Below are positions 43,490-55,300 of a DNA stretch of 64,000 bases, piece by piece. Made by a program: the position numbers and the translations under genes. The stretch's first letter is position 1. Each line of letters starts with the position of its first letter. Under the pieces are notes generated by a model. It was given only the letters and a program-made list of their open reading frames with translations. It did no database searches and was not told where the DNA came from. Origin of the DNA: Liolophura sinensis (lineage: Eukaryota; Mollusca; Polyplacophora; Chitonida; Chitonidae); the NCBI RefSeq assembly GCF_032854445.1, contig NC_088298.1:22961295-23025294 (forward strand), in the 5' to 3' direction.

Positions 43490-43830
43490 GTGCTTTGATG
43501 GTTAAAGCGTCCGCCTCGAAGTTGGAAGGCCTGGAACCAAACCCTGGTCGGATCAAACCCTGGTTGGATCATGCCAAAGACATAAAAAATTACGTCTTGC
43601 TGCCTTTTGCCTTCAGTGCCTTGAGGGGTTTGACCGAGGAAAGAAGACGCGTTGAGCCGGAGTCAGTATAATATGAGTGGGTGGGGTGTCATCGCTAGTG
43701 TCTTGGGTCTGCGGCATAGACTCATCCTGCTACAAAGAAGACATAATAATATATGTACACACACCCTATTGCAAATTGACACACCTGAAAATTCTACGAG
43801 GTACAACCCCAAGCATTGTCATACATACAT
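43490..43830 (+). repeat. SINE family B
   Basis: Head with a duplicated B-box region (CCTGGTCGGATCAAACCCTGG), body GGTCTGCGGCATAGACTCAT, tail GAAAATTCTACGAGGTACAA. Orthologue at 61710-62060. Confidence 0.75.
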
Positions 43831-44387
43831 ACAGACATACAGACATACATGCATGCATGCACACCATGTGTCGAGCAACCTGAAATGTTCATACTTAACC
43901 AGATGCGGTGATCGCAAACGTCTAAGACGGGCAAGACATTGTGGGGGTCTTTAACACTGGACGTACTGTATATGATATCTGGTAGAGTGGGATTCAAACC
44001 CAGTTGATTATATTTCATTTTGATCATGCTTTCTTCTCCATGTTGACTGTTTTTGTAAATGCTGTTACAGTCTGTGTACTTCATGAGTCAAATCGAGCTA
44101 TTCGTCGTTATGTGTGATAGCATCTATTCGGAAACAGATGTTTGTCAAAATTTTTCCGTTCATGGAAAATTAGTTTAGTGCATTAATTTCATAGCGTTTT
44201 CATAGCGATTTGACATTCAGTTGGGCCTTGATACTTGGCCACTGGTATCGCTGTAAAAACGTGACAGCTTTAATTATTATTGAAAAAGTTGTCATTTGTA
44301 TTCATGTAGACAGAAGGCACTGCTGGTTTATCAGTTCCAAGATTTGCCACCCTTTAAAGCTGATCGGCGAGCCAGAGTGTTTCTTAC

Positions 44388-44474
44388 CTCGGACGCCCAA
44401 CACTGGACGGTTTGTCCGGCAAGTCGAGGGGTCACGTAGCCCTGTACAGCTCAAACATCGTGGTCCGTACAAAG
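44388..44474 (-). CDS. gene 2 exon 3, frameshifted
   Basis: 87 bp against 86 in genes 1 and 3. The plus strand reads CGGTTTGTCCGGC where the others read CGGTTTTCCGGC, one extra base at about 44413-44414. The first four cysteine codons up to the third are kept, then the frame changes. Splice sites are intact (CAG acceptor, GAG|GTAAGA donor). Confidence 0.85.
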
Positions 44475-44554
44475 CTGCAAAAATAGGACTGGCTAGATTT
44501 GTGTTGTATAGCGATTCTCAGAGAATCAGTGCATGACAGCATGACGTCAGAGGG

Positions 44555-44700
44555 CCATTTCTTTGATGGACGGCAGATACAGGAAATAAATCAGTATAAA
44601 GCGAGGAGATAGAGCAAATATACAGGAATGAACCGAGCATATACAGGAAACATGCCGGTATAAACCGGACAGATTTATGAAACAAGCCAGTATACCTATA
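44555..44700. repeat. fragment of the intron 1 repeat family
   Basis: Degenerate units such as GATACAGGAAATAAATCAGT and AACCGGACAGATTTATG between exons 2 and 3, related to the 26.0-27.6 kb array. Counterpart at 62790-62935; none in gene 1 at this place. Confidence 0.7.
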
Positions 44701-44989
44701 GTGTACCAACCCTTGGGAGAAAACAACTCAGTAAGAAAATATATATGTGTGACTTTTTATAACAAAAAGCGTTATTCAGATATTTTAAGTTCTTTTTAAG
44801 AATGTAGCTTAGTTTATTAAAATAATTTAGCAGATGAGTGGAATCTAATATTATCTCTACTGTTCGCTACTATTCATGAAAACCTGAAAGAGATGCTATA
44901 TGTGACCATTCGCGTGCTTTCTTTTAGGGAGTAGTAAAGTAGGGTAGGAAGTTGATGCTGACATTATGTTTTAAAGTTCATACTTTATA

Positions 44990-45175
44990 TGATTGGTATT
45001 TACGCCATGCTGAAGAATATTTCACTTATACGACGGCGGCCAGCATTGTTGTTGGAGGAAAGCGTGTACACTCCGAGGCGAAACCCATGATCAGGCGCAT
45101 GTTGTTGCAAGACCTTCCCACGTTGGCCCGGAGACGAAGCCAGCATGAACTGGATTTGAACTCTGTCCTATAGTA
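44990..45175 (-). repeat. SINE family A (orthologue of 25499)
   Basis: Body TTACGCCATGCTGAAGAATA and GTTGTTGCAAGACCTTCCCA; same insertion as in genes 1 and 3. Confidence 0.8.
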
Positions 45176-45459
45176 AACATTGAAATTGATCACTAATCAG
45201 ATTATTGTCTGGCCATCTATGTCATTGAACACCTGTAGCTGTGTTTTTAATTAACCTGCAGTCTTTGATAAGCAAGATAAGCAAGCCTAAGGCAAACGTC
45301 ATAAAAGGCTAGAAGAACGTTTTGGTCATAGGCGCGATGGTGGAGCCAAATCTCACAGGAATGGCCAAGATTTCTTTGGCACGTTTATCCTTACATAACT
45401 ATTTGTTAGTACATACAGGCCTACACAGTATCCGATACCAACTGCGCATCGCTACTTAC

Positions 45460-45501
45460 CGCCGTTATCAATTCCCTGCGCGCTGATCACGCAGAAGCAA
45501 G
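45460..45501 (-). CDS. gene 2 exon 2: end of signal peptide
   Basis: 42 bp, phase 1 both ends, reads ACFCVISAQGIDNG. Differs from gene 1 by three residues. Confidence 0.82.
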
Positions 45502-45594
45502 CTGTATATGAAAAACAATATTACATTTAAGTCATTGTTGAATAATAGATGGGTTTCACTGATGGATTTACTTTTGTCTCTTTTTGGATCTACG

Positions 45595-45960
45595 GATCTC
45601 CATCGGGCAGAGAGAGGAAACTGTTCAATGTCAATCGGACAAATTAAGGGAACAGGGTATTATCAACTGGGCAGATAGAGGGAATACAGTTGTAGGCCAG
45701 TAACAGCCGTGCAGATTGAAAAAAACAAAACAAAACAAAAAAAAAAACAAACACAACAAATAGGTATGAATTAGGCAGATAGAGGAAACAGGCAAGTATG
45801 GATCGAACAGATAATGGAAACAGTCCAGTGTAAACTGAGCAGTAAGAGCAAAAACAGAACAGTACGAACAAGACAGATGGAGGAAACAGAAGGCCATACA
45901 AAAAGAACAGGTCAGAATGAGGCGGATAGATGAGGTGGATGAGGCGGAAACAGCCCTGGG
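45595..45960. repeat. short version of the intron 1 minisatellite
   Basis: A few diverged GGCAGATAGAGGAAACAG-type units and an A-rich tract, corresponding to the 1.6-kb array in gene 1. The 64-bp and 131-bp expansions are missing. Confidence 0.8.
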
Positions 45961-47047
45961 GAGACCAGTAAGGAGATTGAGTCATTCAGAAAAATGAGTT
46001 AGTGACCGCTTGGATCAATTGAGCCAGTGACAGATTTGATCAACTGAGTCAGTGACAGCTTGGATCAAATGAGTCAGTGGCGGCTTGGATCAATTTATTA
46101 AATGAACTGTCATGTAGTTGGTATAGTATTATTAAATGCATTATCAACTGCCATGTAGGTGGTATAACATTACAACAAACACAGCTCTTATCAGCTCTTG
46201 CAGTTCTTGCAGACTTCAAACAGCTTTTACTTTCGAATATCAACTGTTAAACACTCAAAAATTTAAACTGTTACTTTTAACAGAAGGTCTTTTGTCTGAG
46301 TGATACTAAAATGTATTCTGTTATTATAACGTAATACTGTGTTATATTCAGCATACTGTCCTGTTACTTTAATAGAATCTTTATGTTAAATGTAATACTA
46401 AGGGCCTACTACTTTAAAATGGAAATATGAAAATTTGATCCTAACTGCTCAGCCATACTAAAGACTTTCAAAATTATACTTGCTGCTTTGCGTTCAGCGC
46501 TGAGATTGAGAGCAAAGAAACTGGTTGTTCCGGTATCAGTGTAATGTGAAATGGGATGTCATGTCTGTTGTTCTCGGCATGATACTTCAGTGTCATGCCC
46601 CAAGAAGACACAGTATAAGTACACGTAGCTAATGACTCTTCGATGGCCTAATGGTTAAAGCATCCGCATCAAACCCTGGATCAAACCCGGCTCGGGTCAT
46701 ACCAAAAACTTTGAAAATGGTTCAGCGCTGAGAGGTTAGAGCAAAGAAAAATGACTGGTTGTCCCGGTAACAGTGTAATATGACTTGTAGGGGTGTCATG
46801 TCCGGTGTCTTCGGTTTTGGAGCGATGGACTCACCCTGCCTCAAAATCCCGGCCAATCGCTATAGAGATATCATTCTCTAGTCAAAGAACCATGTTTATC
46901 GAATCTGTGATATAGGCTAACCTACATGTCTTCTTTTCTTCTATTAATATATGCCCAGTACGACTCAGTCTGAAATACAGATTTCTTATTACTATGTTTC
47001 TAGCCATACAAGTCCAAACAACTTCAAGAAAAACTGAAATGACTTAC
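45961..47047. other. gene 2 intron 1, remainder
   Basis: Includes five diverged copies of an 18-24 bp CAGTGACAGCTTGGATCAA repeat at 45985-46100 and two adjacent family B SINE bodies at 46440-46850. No exon. Confidence 0.55.
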
Positions 47048-47084
47048 CTAATGCCACCAAAACTAGCAACTTGAGATTCTCCAT
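47048..47084 (-). CDS. gene 2 exon 1: start codon and signal peptide
   Basis: ATG at 47084, reads MENLKLLVLVAL, donor TTAG|GTAAGT. Exit phase 1 fits exon 2. Confidence 0.85.
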
Positions 47085-47173
47085 TTTTTCTGCCATTCAG
47101 CCACATCGACAGCCTATCATATGGGTAAACCTGATTTGGCTTTTCACGAGTAACCTCTGCTGCTCCTAACGAC

Positions 47174-47183
47174 ATTTTATATA
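47174..47183 (-). promoter_or_regulatory. TATA box of gene 2
   Basis: TATATAAAAT on the minus strand, 90 bp upstream of the ATG, as in gene 1. The flanking sequence is conserved for several kilobases. Confidence 0.65.
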
Positions 47184-50100
47184 AAAGATTTTCATATTAA
47201 AAACTAAGACACGTATCGGCTCGTAAATGAGCGCTAGTCGATTCCATTTTGTCTACCATGAAGTAAGTACTGTAAGTACACCATTTTGTTGATCTTTGTT
47301 GCGATCCACTTTACGGTGATAATGAAGGACGATGTCGATGGACTGCGTGAAGACAAATTTTAGCCCACCAAAAAATCAGCCAACCACGATCGATGAACGA
47401 TACGTTGTGTGCTTTCACGGCGTTTAATCATCGCTATTTGTGTGCGTGATTCATAATTGTGGCTAAATTATCTTCATATACGCATTATTATTTATAATTT
47501 TTTTACTTTTTTTTCTGAGAAACGTGAACAAAGTTCAAGGCTTTTTTGTCTGTGAGGTGCCGAATGAATACAAGAATTAAAGTTGTTGGGTGTATCTGAG
47601 ATAAGATAGTTGGTAAAAGAAACACACCATATGTTATAAGATAATAACCGAGAAAGGACATGACAGTGTGATTTTCACATGTGCTTATCAAAATTACCTT
47701 TTTTTATTATTATTTGCTGTGTGTAGTTTACAAGTATGATATAAAACCTAGATTTCAGTGTTGGCTCTGATAGCTTCTGAACCGTGAAATAGATCATTTG
47801 TGTTTGTTTGGACAAGATGAGCAATATCTCACTCAAACTGAAACACAATCTTTGATCTGTAAAGAAGTGACAACACTGCACCAAATGTATATGTCAATCG
47901 ATAAAGTACCATGCATAAATCTTAATTAAAACATAGTAATTTTTATTTTTGTGATGTTGCATAACCTGAGTATAACACACCCTGTCATCAATTTTAACCA
48001 ATCAGGCGCAAGTTATTTCTATAAACTGAGAGCGCAGCTGTTTCCGCTGACGTCACGCGATCCGTGTTTGGTCTGTTAGCCATACATTCATAAGACACAA
48101 TTGAAGCCACATTGTGTATGTGGCTGCTCTAAAATGGCTTATCACATGGGCTTGTTAGAATTCCAGATTATAAGACTTCCAGAAGTATTTATAGAATTAC
48201 CAAGCACGTTCGAAAAAATGGCTGCTTCGAACCCTCTTCTTATTTATGGTTTTTTTTTTCAATTCTTGACAACAAAAATACATTTCAGTTACATGTATTC
48301 ACACAAAATTCGCTATGTTTTAGTTTTATCCTGATAGGTGGAAAAATGTGTACAACTCACAGGATGTTTTCGTGTAACATACATTTAATTAATTAATTTA
48401 TTTATTTGATTGGTGTTTTACGCCGTACTCAATAATATTTCACTGATACGACGGCGAACAGCATTGCGGTGGGAGGGAATCGAGCAGAGCCCAGTGAAAA
48501 CCCACGACCACCCGCAGGTTGCAGGTAGACCTTCCCACGTACGGCAGAAGAGGAAGTCAGTCTGTGCTGAACTTGAACTCACAGCGACGCATTGGTGAGA
48601 GGATCCTGGGTCATTACGCTGCGCTAATGCTAACCGACTGAGCCATGGAGGCCCCCATACATTTAGGATATTAATAGAATGAAAACCTATTTTTAATTAA
48701 AGGAAAGATGTCATTTAATAGAAAATATTTAATTTATTTCTAGTAAATGAAAAATGTGGGATTTTTTTTCTCCCTATAAAGAAAATGAATTAGTTTTAGC
48801 GTGTTCCGGTCAAACATCCGGTGACTTTTGGATCTCAGTATCTACTTACTGGTTTAAATTAGACGTGGGCGTTTCAAAGACACTCTTATGTGTCACATAT
48901 ACTCATCGTGGGAACGCGATCCAGACAACTTTATGTGTTTCTCATCTACAGTGTTAGTAATATATTCGTCCTATATTTCATTCCTTAATGCAAATTTCGT
49001 CGAGGTCGCCGTGGCTGAGGTGTTTAGCGCGCCAGCGCGGTTCAATGACCCAGGAACTTTTCACCATTGTGTCGCGGTGAGCTGAAATTCAGCTCATGCT
49101 GACTTCCTCTTCGGCCCAACGTGGGCAGATCAGCCAGTGGATGGCCGTTGGTTTCCTCCGCCTCTGTCTGGTTTCCTCCCAACCATTATGCCAGCCGCCG
49201 TTGTATAAGTAAAATACCTATAAGTAAAAGACCAATTTAATAAAAAAATGAATAAATAAGCAAATTTCATCTGAATATGCCCTGTCAAACAGAAACCAGA
49301 AACACATTGGCGAAGCCAATAAGTAAATGATGCATGAATTCAGTTTTGTGCTTGGTTCTCACACAACTTTGTAAGTTAAATTTCTCATACTGAGCCTTTC
49401 TGTCATTATGAAAAGATTATTGACACGTTACCTTTTTAGTGTGTTAGTCCAAATTTCTTCTGGTTTCCTTTGTGATTGTTGTGTAACTCCTTACTCGAAA
49501 ATTTGTCACTCATCGCAAAATGGTCAAGTTTATGGGAGAAGTTTCAGTAATGTCGTTATTGCAAAACACACCTACTAGAAGTATTAATTATAATATAATT
49601 TTAACTTACCACGCTAATCATTGTGTAAAATGTTGAATTTTTCACAGTATGAAAAACGTTAATATAACATCATGAATGCTTTCCCTACTCCACCATTGTC
49701 AAAATATTGGATTTCACACAGTTGCCTAAATATGTTGGATGTGAGCCCAAAGTAACTAATTCCGCTTTTCGCATAACCACGTAGAACCATCAAGTAGATA
49801 TATCTCTAACAACAATCTAATATTTAGCCTGGCCCCTTTCTTTATGAAGCTGTATGTATGTTTAATTGTGCGAACTTGTCTTTTATTTTAATCACTGAAA
49901 ACATTACGACTATTTATAACATCTCCGTTAGTGTAGGCGAGCACATACAATTGCACACTCGCCTCAGTCGGGAGATCCGAGATCAAATCCGAGTCAAGTC
50001 AAACCAAAGACTTTACTTGTTGCTGTCTCGCTTGGCACTTCACACAGAAGGGTTAGAGCAAGGAGTCAGGGCTTGTTGACCAGACGTCAGTACAATGGAG

Positions 50101-51352
50101 TGTATTGTCTGGTGACTTCGGCATGATACTTCAGTGGCGGCAGCACTTTGGCGGCAAGGGCTCAACCTGCCACAAGAAAACACAGTGTATGTACATACAT
50201 CAATAACTCCTTTTCATCACGACTGAAAAATTGCTAAGTATGACGTAAAACCCAAAGCATACATCCATACATTGATACAGTATTGTCGATTCTAACTGTG
50301 GCCTCAATCTCAACCAGAATGTCGCAACTTGTGTGCATACAAGGTGAGAGCTTCCTGTCGTATAACAGATATATAAGATTTACATGTAAAGGCTGAGCGT
50401 AATTTAAATGAATTATGTGGACCTAACGGGAATTTAAATTCTGAATGATTTATTTAACCCTACTTGGCTTAAATATCAATATTTTACTGTTAACTTGGAA
50501 TGGCTCAAAATTTTATTTTTTTAACACAGTTTAGACTAACTAATAAATAGAAGTACATATTTGGGCATACTGTTTGGTGATAGCGTAGTATATTTGCTTA
50601 ACTCGCAGGCTGGAGTATCAAACAAAAACTGATTCAAATATATGTAGGTCCCAGTGTCAGTTTACTTACATCTTGTTATCAAGAATAAACAAATTTTTAA
50701 CAATGGGCCCAGTTGTTCAAAAGTGCATTGACAGGTAAGTCCTGTATTAACCCTGATCTGGACTAAAATACCATTAGTATTGTACTAGGCCCAGGATGGT
50801 AGTAAGGTTTAGGCCTGACTCTACTTTAAATACACTTTTGAGTAAGTGGCCCGTAATCATTGAAAACTGGTGCAAGCGTTTAAATATATGTACTTTGAGC
50901 ACTGATCAACATGCAAACGTTTACATATATGTAGCTTCACTTGTGTCTCCTGGGTAAGTTCGGATTCCCGTGGAACCATTCAGCAGGATTTCTACATTAG
51001 TCCAGATTATAATTTTGAAATAACTCAGACTGGTCTTTTAATGTGATAAAACAAAAAGTATGGATGAATTTATAAACCCAGGATTTTAAGTATAACAGAA
51101 CCGTAACTAAGTAAAGAATCTAACAAACGAAAGTGTTTTAGTAACGTAAACGTAGCGTATACAAAGATAAGGAAATAGGGAGAATTCCAGAAAATACATG
51201 TATAAGTGTTTAACAATAGGTTTTATACATAAACCTCAAGTACAAACCTCATTACAGACTATAAGTACAGTTGTACTAAATGCCCATCCATTTTCCACTA
51301 GGGACTTTCTTCCCTCGACACTTAAGCATTGATGCTGTTTCGAATTGCTTGG

Positions 51353-51531
51353 TCAGTGTGAAACATACTCAGGCGTCCGTCCGAAGCAGAGTGGGATGCC
51401 TGTCTGAATATTTGCCGTAATTCTTGTCTTCCACAATCGTTTCTTGATGTGTTCCACGCCCTTTAAATTGTCCTCCAAACACACACCATTTCTGCACTGG
51501 GGAGAATAACTTCCATCCACGCCAAAACAAA
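51353..51531 (-). CDS. possible thyroglobulin type-1-like exon downstream of gene 3
   Basis: Duplicate of 32512-32690 with the same open frame and stop. Two base differences change Gly to Glu after VCL and Ala to Thr in the middle. Same weak acceptor. Low confidence for the same reasons. Confidence 0.3.
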
Positions 51532-51858
51532 CTGTTGAGTTTTATCGCTTTCTACAGTGTTTCTTTCACCAGAGGGATAGGATTTCTAACCGTTCCAGTG
51601 TTCATTTCGTGCAGAAAAGCTGTGTTGTTCCATGCCGAAAACTGCAGCTCGCGTACAGAAATATCACCTTTCTCGACAGAACATGCGACTCGCCCGGCAC
51701 AAGAAGACTCAGTATTTGTGCATACGCTTAATAAATCCTATGCGTGATATGACGAGGTAAAACCCCCAACATATATACATACATTCATACACACATTCAT
51801 ACATACACCCACCCACACATACACCCACCCACACATACACACCCACACACACACACAT

Positions 51859-51971
<113 letters not shown>

Positions 51972-52137
51972 ATTTGACATATGAAAGACGAGTTCAAAGC
52001 GTATCTGAAAAATTCCTTCACCCACGTTTCTTGTATTTTAACAACATCCAGTTCAATGGTAAAATATAGAAACATTAAGGAAAAGGTATCTGTACGGATA
52101 ATTTTAACTACATTTAACAACTTTGGGTATTTATCTA

Positions 52138-52143
52138 TTTATT
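52138..52143 (-). terminator. polyadenylation signal of gene 3
   Basis: AATAAA on the minus strand, about 31 bp after the stop codon at 52175. Confidence 0.5.
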
Positions 52144-52174
52144 TCATCGGAGTGTAAGGCCTTACAAAAACGGT

Positions 52175-52388
52175 TTACGGTTCACAAATGATGATGTGGG
52201 GATGATTCCCAGAATGCATACAGCAAGTCACTCCGGCATCTTCCGAATGGTCGCAGCTGGAATCTCCCAAAGGTCGATGTGAACAGTCCAGAAGGCTGTT
52301 TTCATGTCCCTCACAATGAACGTTGTCCAACCAAATGGGCCCCTTTCCCTGACCAAAATGAGCTTTACTCCATGCCTTAGCCCCAATT
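52175..52388 (-). CDS. gene 3 exon 11: second half of SRCR domain and C terminus
   Basis: Acceptor TTTCTCAAG; reads [36 protein letters not shown], then a short tail and a stop followed by AATAAA. A weak donor CT|GTATGC at 52222 is the alternative. Confidence 0.85.
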
Positions 52389-55300
52389 CTTGAGAAAATA
52401 AAAAGAAAGAAGCCAATATGACAAAATAAGCTAAAAAAACAACGAGGGCCTCCGTCGCCGAGGTGGATAGACAGTTGTGGAAAACAAAACAAATACGAGT
52501 CTTCAGTATGGCGTTATACAACAGTAAAATCATATCGACAAAAGAAACTAGAACCCGAATCCAAAATATTCCCTTTCCATCTCCTTCCATTTCCAAGAAT
52601 AAAAGAAAGAGAAAAAAAATAATCAGACTGTCATTACTATTAAGCATGTAAATATTTAGATAATATAAAAAGATATTTCAGAGAAGTTGGATACTGCAAT
52701 ACTTTAGCAGGAGCTGTATGGACAAAATCTGTGTACATGAAAGTTCATTATTGCTTTAAATATCTGAGCGGGCACAACTTGTAAATAATTATCTCATAGT
52801 AATAAACTTAAGTAGGCACACGTTCAGATAACAGGAAAAATGTATGCAACGACCATGTGTTAGTTGGCAAATGGTCGACCGTAACTCGTGAAATCCGGTC
52901 TCATCTTGGTGTATTATTCGTAAAGTATTTATTAGAATGATGTTTTACGCCGTGCTCAAGAATATTTCACTTATACGACGACGGCCAGCATTAGGGTAGG
53001 AGGAAACTGGGCGAAACCCACAACTATCGATCCCCAGGTTGCTGACGGGCCTTCCCATCCAGTGCCGAGTGGAAGCCAGCATGAGCTGAACTTGAACTCA
53101 CAGCGACCGCATTGGAGAGAGGCGCCTGAGTCATTCTTTTAAGCAAGCACGTTTCAGCACTCGGCCAAAAGGTGTACATGTACATGCCAGACAAAACAAA
53201 CGATACAAACAGCATGGAGTGGAACGTTCATACTTGTTTACAACAATAAAAATTACCTGGGGTATCCCAACATATGACAGACCACCGAAGCCGCATTGTC
53301 ATCAAATCTGTTGTCACAAACCGTGCCCCATTGGCTCGGAAGATACAGTTCCACCCGTCCCTCATTATATGAGCTCCCACCCACCAGCCGGATTTGAAAG
53401 ACATCATCAGCTGACAAGTTAATGGGAACATTGGCTAATTTTTGCATGCTTGGAAAACCGTTTGTCACTGATTGAATATTCAAATGGCAGAAAATATTTA
53501 ACGGACATTTTATTGGAAAATTGTATCGAATAAATTACACATATTGCAAAATGTTTGGCATCATTTTTGTGTTCTCTTTTCCCTTGTAAGGTCGAAAAAA
53601 TATTTATGCCCATATTTATCACTTACTTTTCAATCTCTTTCACTTAAACTTCACGTAATTTTTAATGTTTTCTCCACCCGTACTATGTTTTTCCCAAAAT
53701 GCCTGTACCAAGAAATCATGAAAGGGAGTTTCCTGCCTTGATGTACACTTAAAACCACGATGTACAATATTTCCGCAAAACGTCGCGCTACCGGGATTCC
53801 AGAGCACAACCGTGTAAACACAACAGACAGGAAGTTCGGAATGCAACTACAACATACATGTTACGTCTCTCAGCTCTGAGAGGCTTGACATAGAGCAGCG
53901 GTTGTATTCATTTCGTACTGATCAAAACCAATCAGTGTCACGTAAAAGCTATCGACACCTGAAGTGTTTACCGTTCAATACCAGAGGCCATGTCGGTAAG
54001 GCGAAAAGGTTCTTCTACTCACTTGAAGGCGTTGTTGGCGGATGCGTTGTTGGCGGATGCGTTGTGGTTGACATGTACATGGATGTTGTATACGAAGTTG
54101 GGTTAGTTGTTCTCTCCGACGGTCTTGAGAGCGTTGAGACCTGAAACATTTCCTTTTGTCGTTTGATAACACAGTCAATGTCTTATTCAACAAATCAACT
54201 GGTTGAGTGGCTAAGGTGCTCATCTTTCAAACGTGGCCTTTACTTGTGTAGCCTTGGTAACAATAATTTCCCTAAAGACACTCGCTGTGGCTCGTGTGGC
54301 CAATTGGTGACCCAAATTGGCCTAAAGACGCTCCTGTGGTCTTTGTGACCCAAATTGACCTTGTGACAATAATTGGCCTAAAACCGCCTGTGTGGCCTTG
54401 GTGACAATAATTGCCCTAAAACGCTTGTGCGGCCGTGGTGAAAATAATAGACCTAAAACACTTGTGTGGCCTTTGTGAAAATAACTGGCCTAAAAACGCT
54501 TGTGTGGCCGAGGTGAGCCAAATTGCCAGAAAGATTTATTTATTTATTTATTTGACTGATGTTTGTACTCAAGAATATTTCATTTACACGAAGGCAGCCA
54601 GCAATATGGGGCCCGAGGGATACCCACAACCATCCGCAGGTTGCTGGTACACCTCGCATAAAGACGCTCGTGTGGCCTTGGTGACAATAATTGGCATAAA
54701 GACACTCGTGTGGCCTTGGTGACAAGAATTTGCCTAAAAACGCCTGCGTGGCCTTGGTGACAAGAATTGGCCTAAAATCACTTGTGTGGCCTTGGCGACA
54801 AGAATTGGCCTGAAAATGCTAGTGTGACCTTGGTGACAAAATTGCCCTAAAACGTTTGCGCACGGTAAGGGCCACGTGTCTTAAATTAGTGTTTTTTGCA
54901 TATCAATACTAACTTACCAAAATTCGGCCGATTGACCATGGTACTATGATTTCTTCCACCCATAACCCTGATCCCATTATCGTACAATTCAAATAAATTT
55001 TCTTAAAAAATGAAATAATCGTATCGTACACAGTGCACATCTAAGTATGTCAGCTGTGCGTTATCGTTGAATCTGCTGTACTTAATTGTGGTACAACCCA
55101 CACAGATTACACATAACGATAATTTTAACATGACCGACGGATGACTCCAACACCTAAGATCTGACAACGTTGCTTTTCAATCCAGTTCCCAATGAAAGCA
55201 ATTGTGAGGTCATGTTTGAACATTTGTACCCAATGTGTGGGACATCCGGTTGGCCTATTTGCAACAATACTGCTTCTGATTGGTCATTTTCATGATCTTG

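Larger units (their letters stand above)
33340..47084 (-). pseudogene. gene 2: three-finger/SRCR paralogue with frameshift
   Basis: Tandem copy of gene 1 with its own TATA box and signal exon. Exons 1, 2, 4-8, 10 and 11 are recognisable with intact splice sites. Exon 3 has a one-base insertion that leads to a TGA inside exon 4. Exon 9 is absent because about 3-4 kb between exon 8 and the 38-bp array has been deleted (junction near 35495). Intron 5 is enlarged to 3.7 kb by an array and a SINE. No lectin exons were found downstream. It is either a recent pseudogene or, less likely, used through unusual splicing; a sequence error at 44414 would restore the first half of the frame. Confidence 0.65.
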
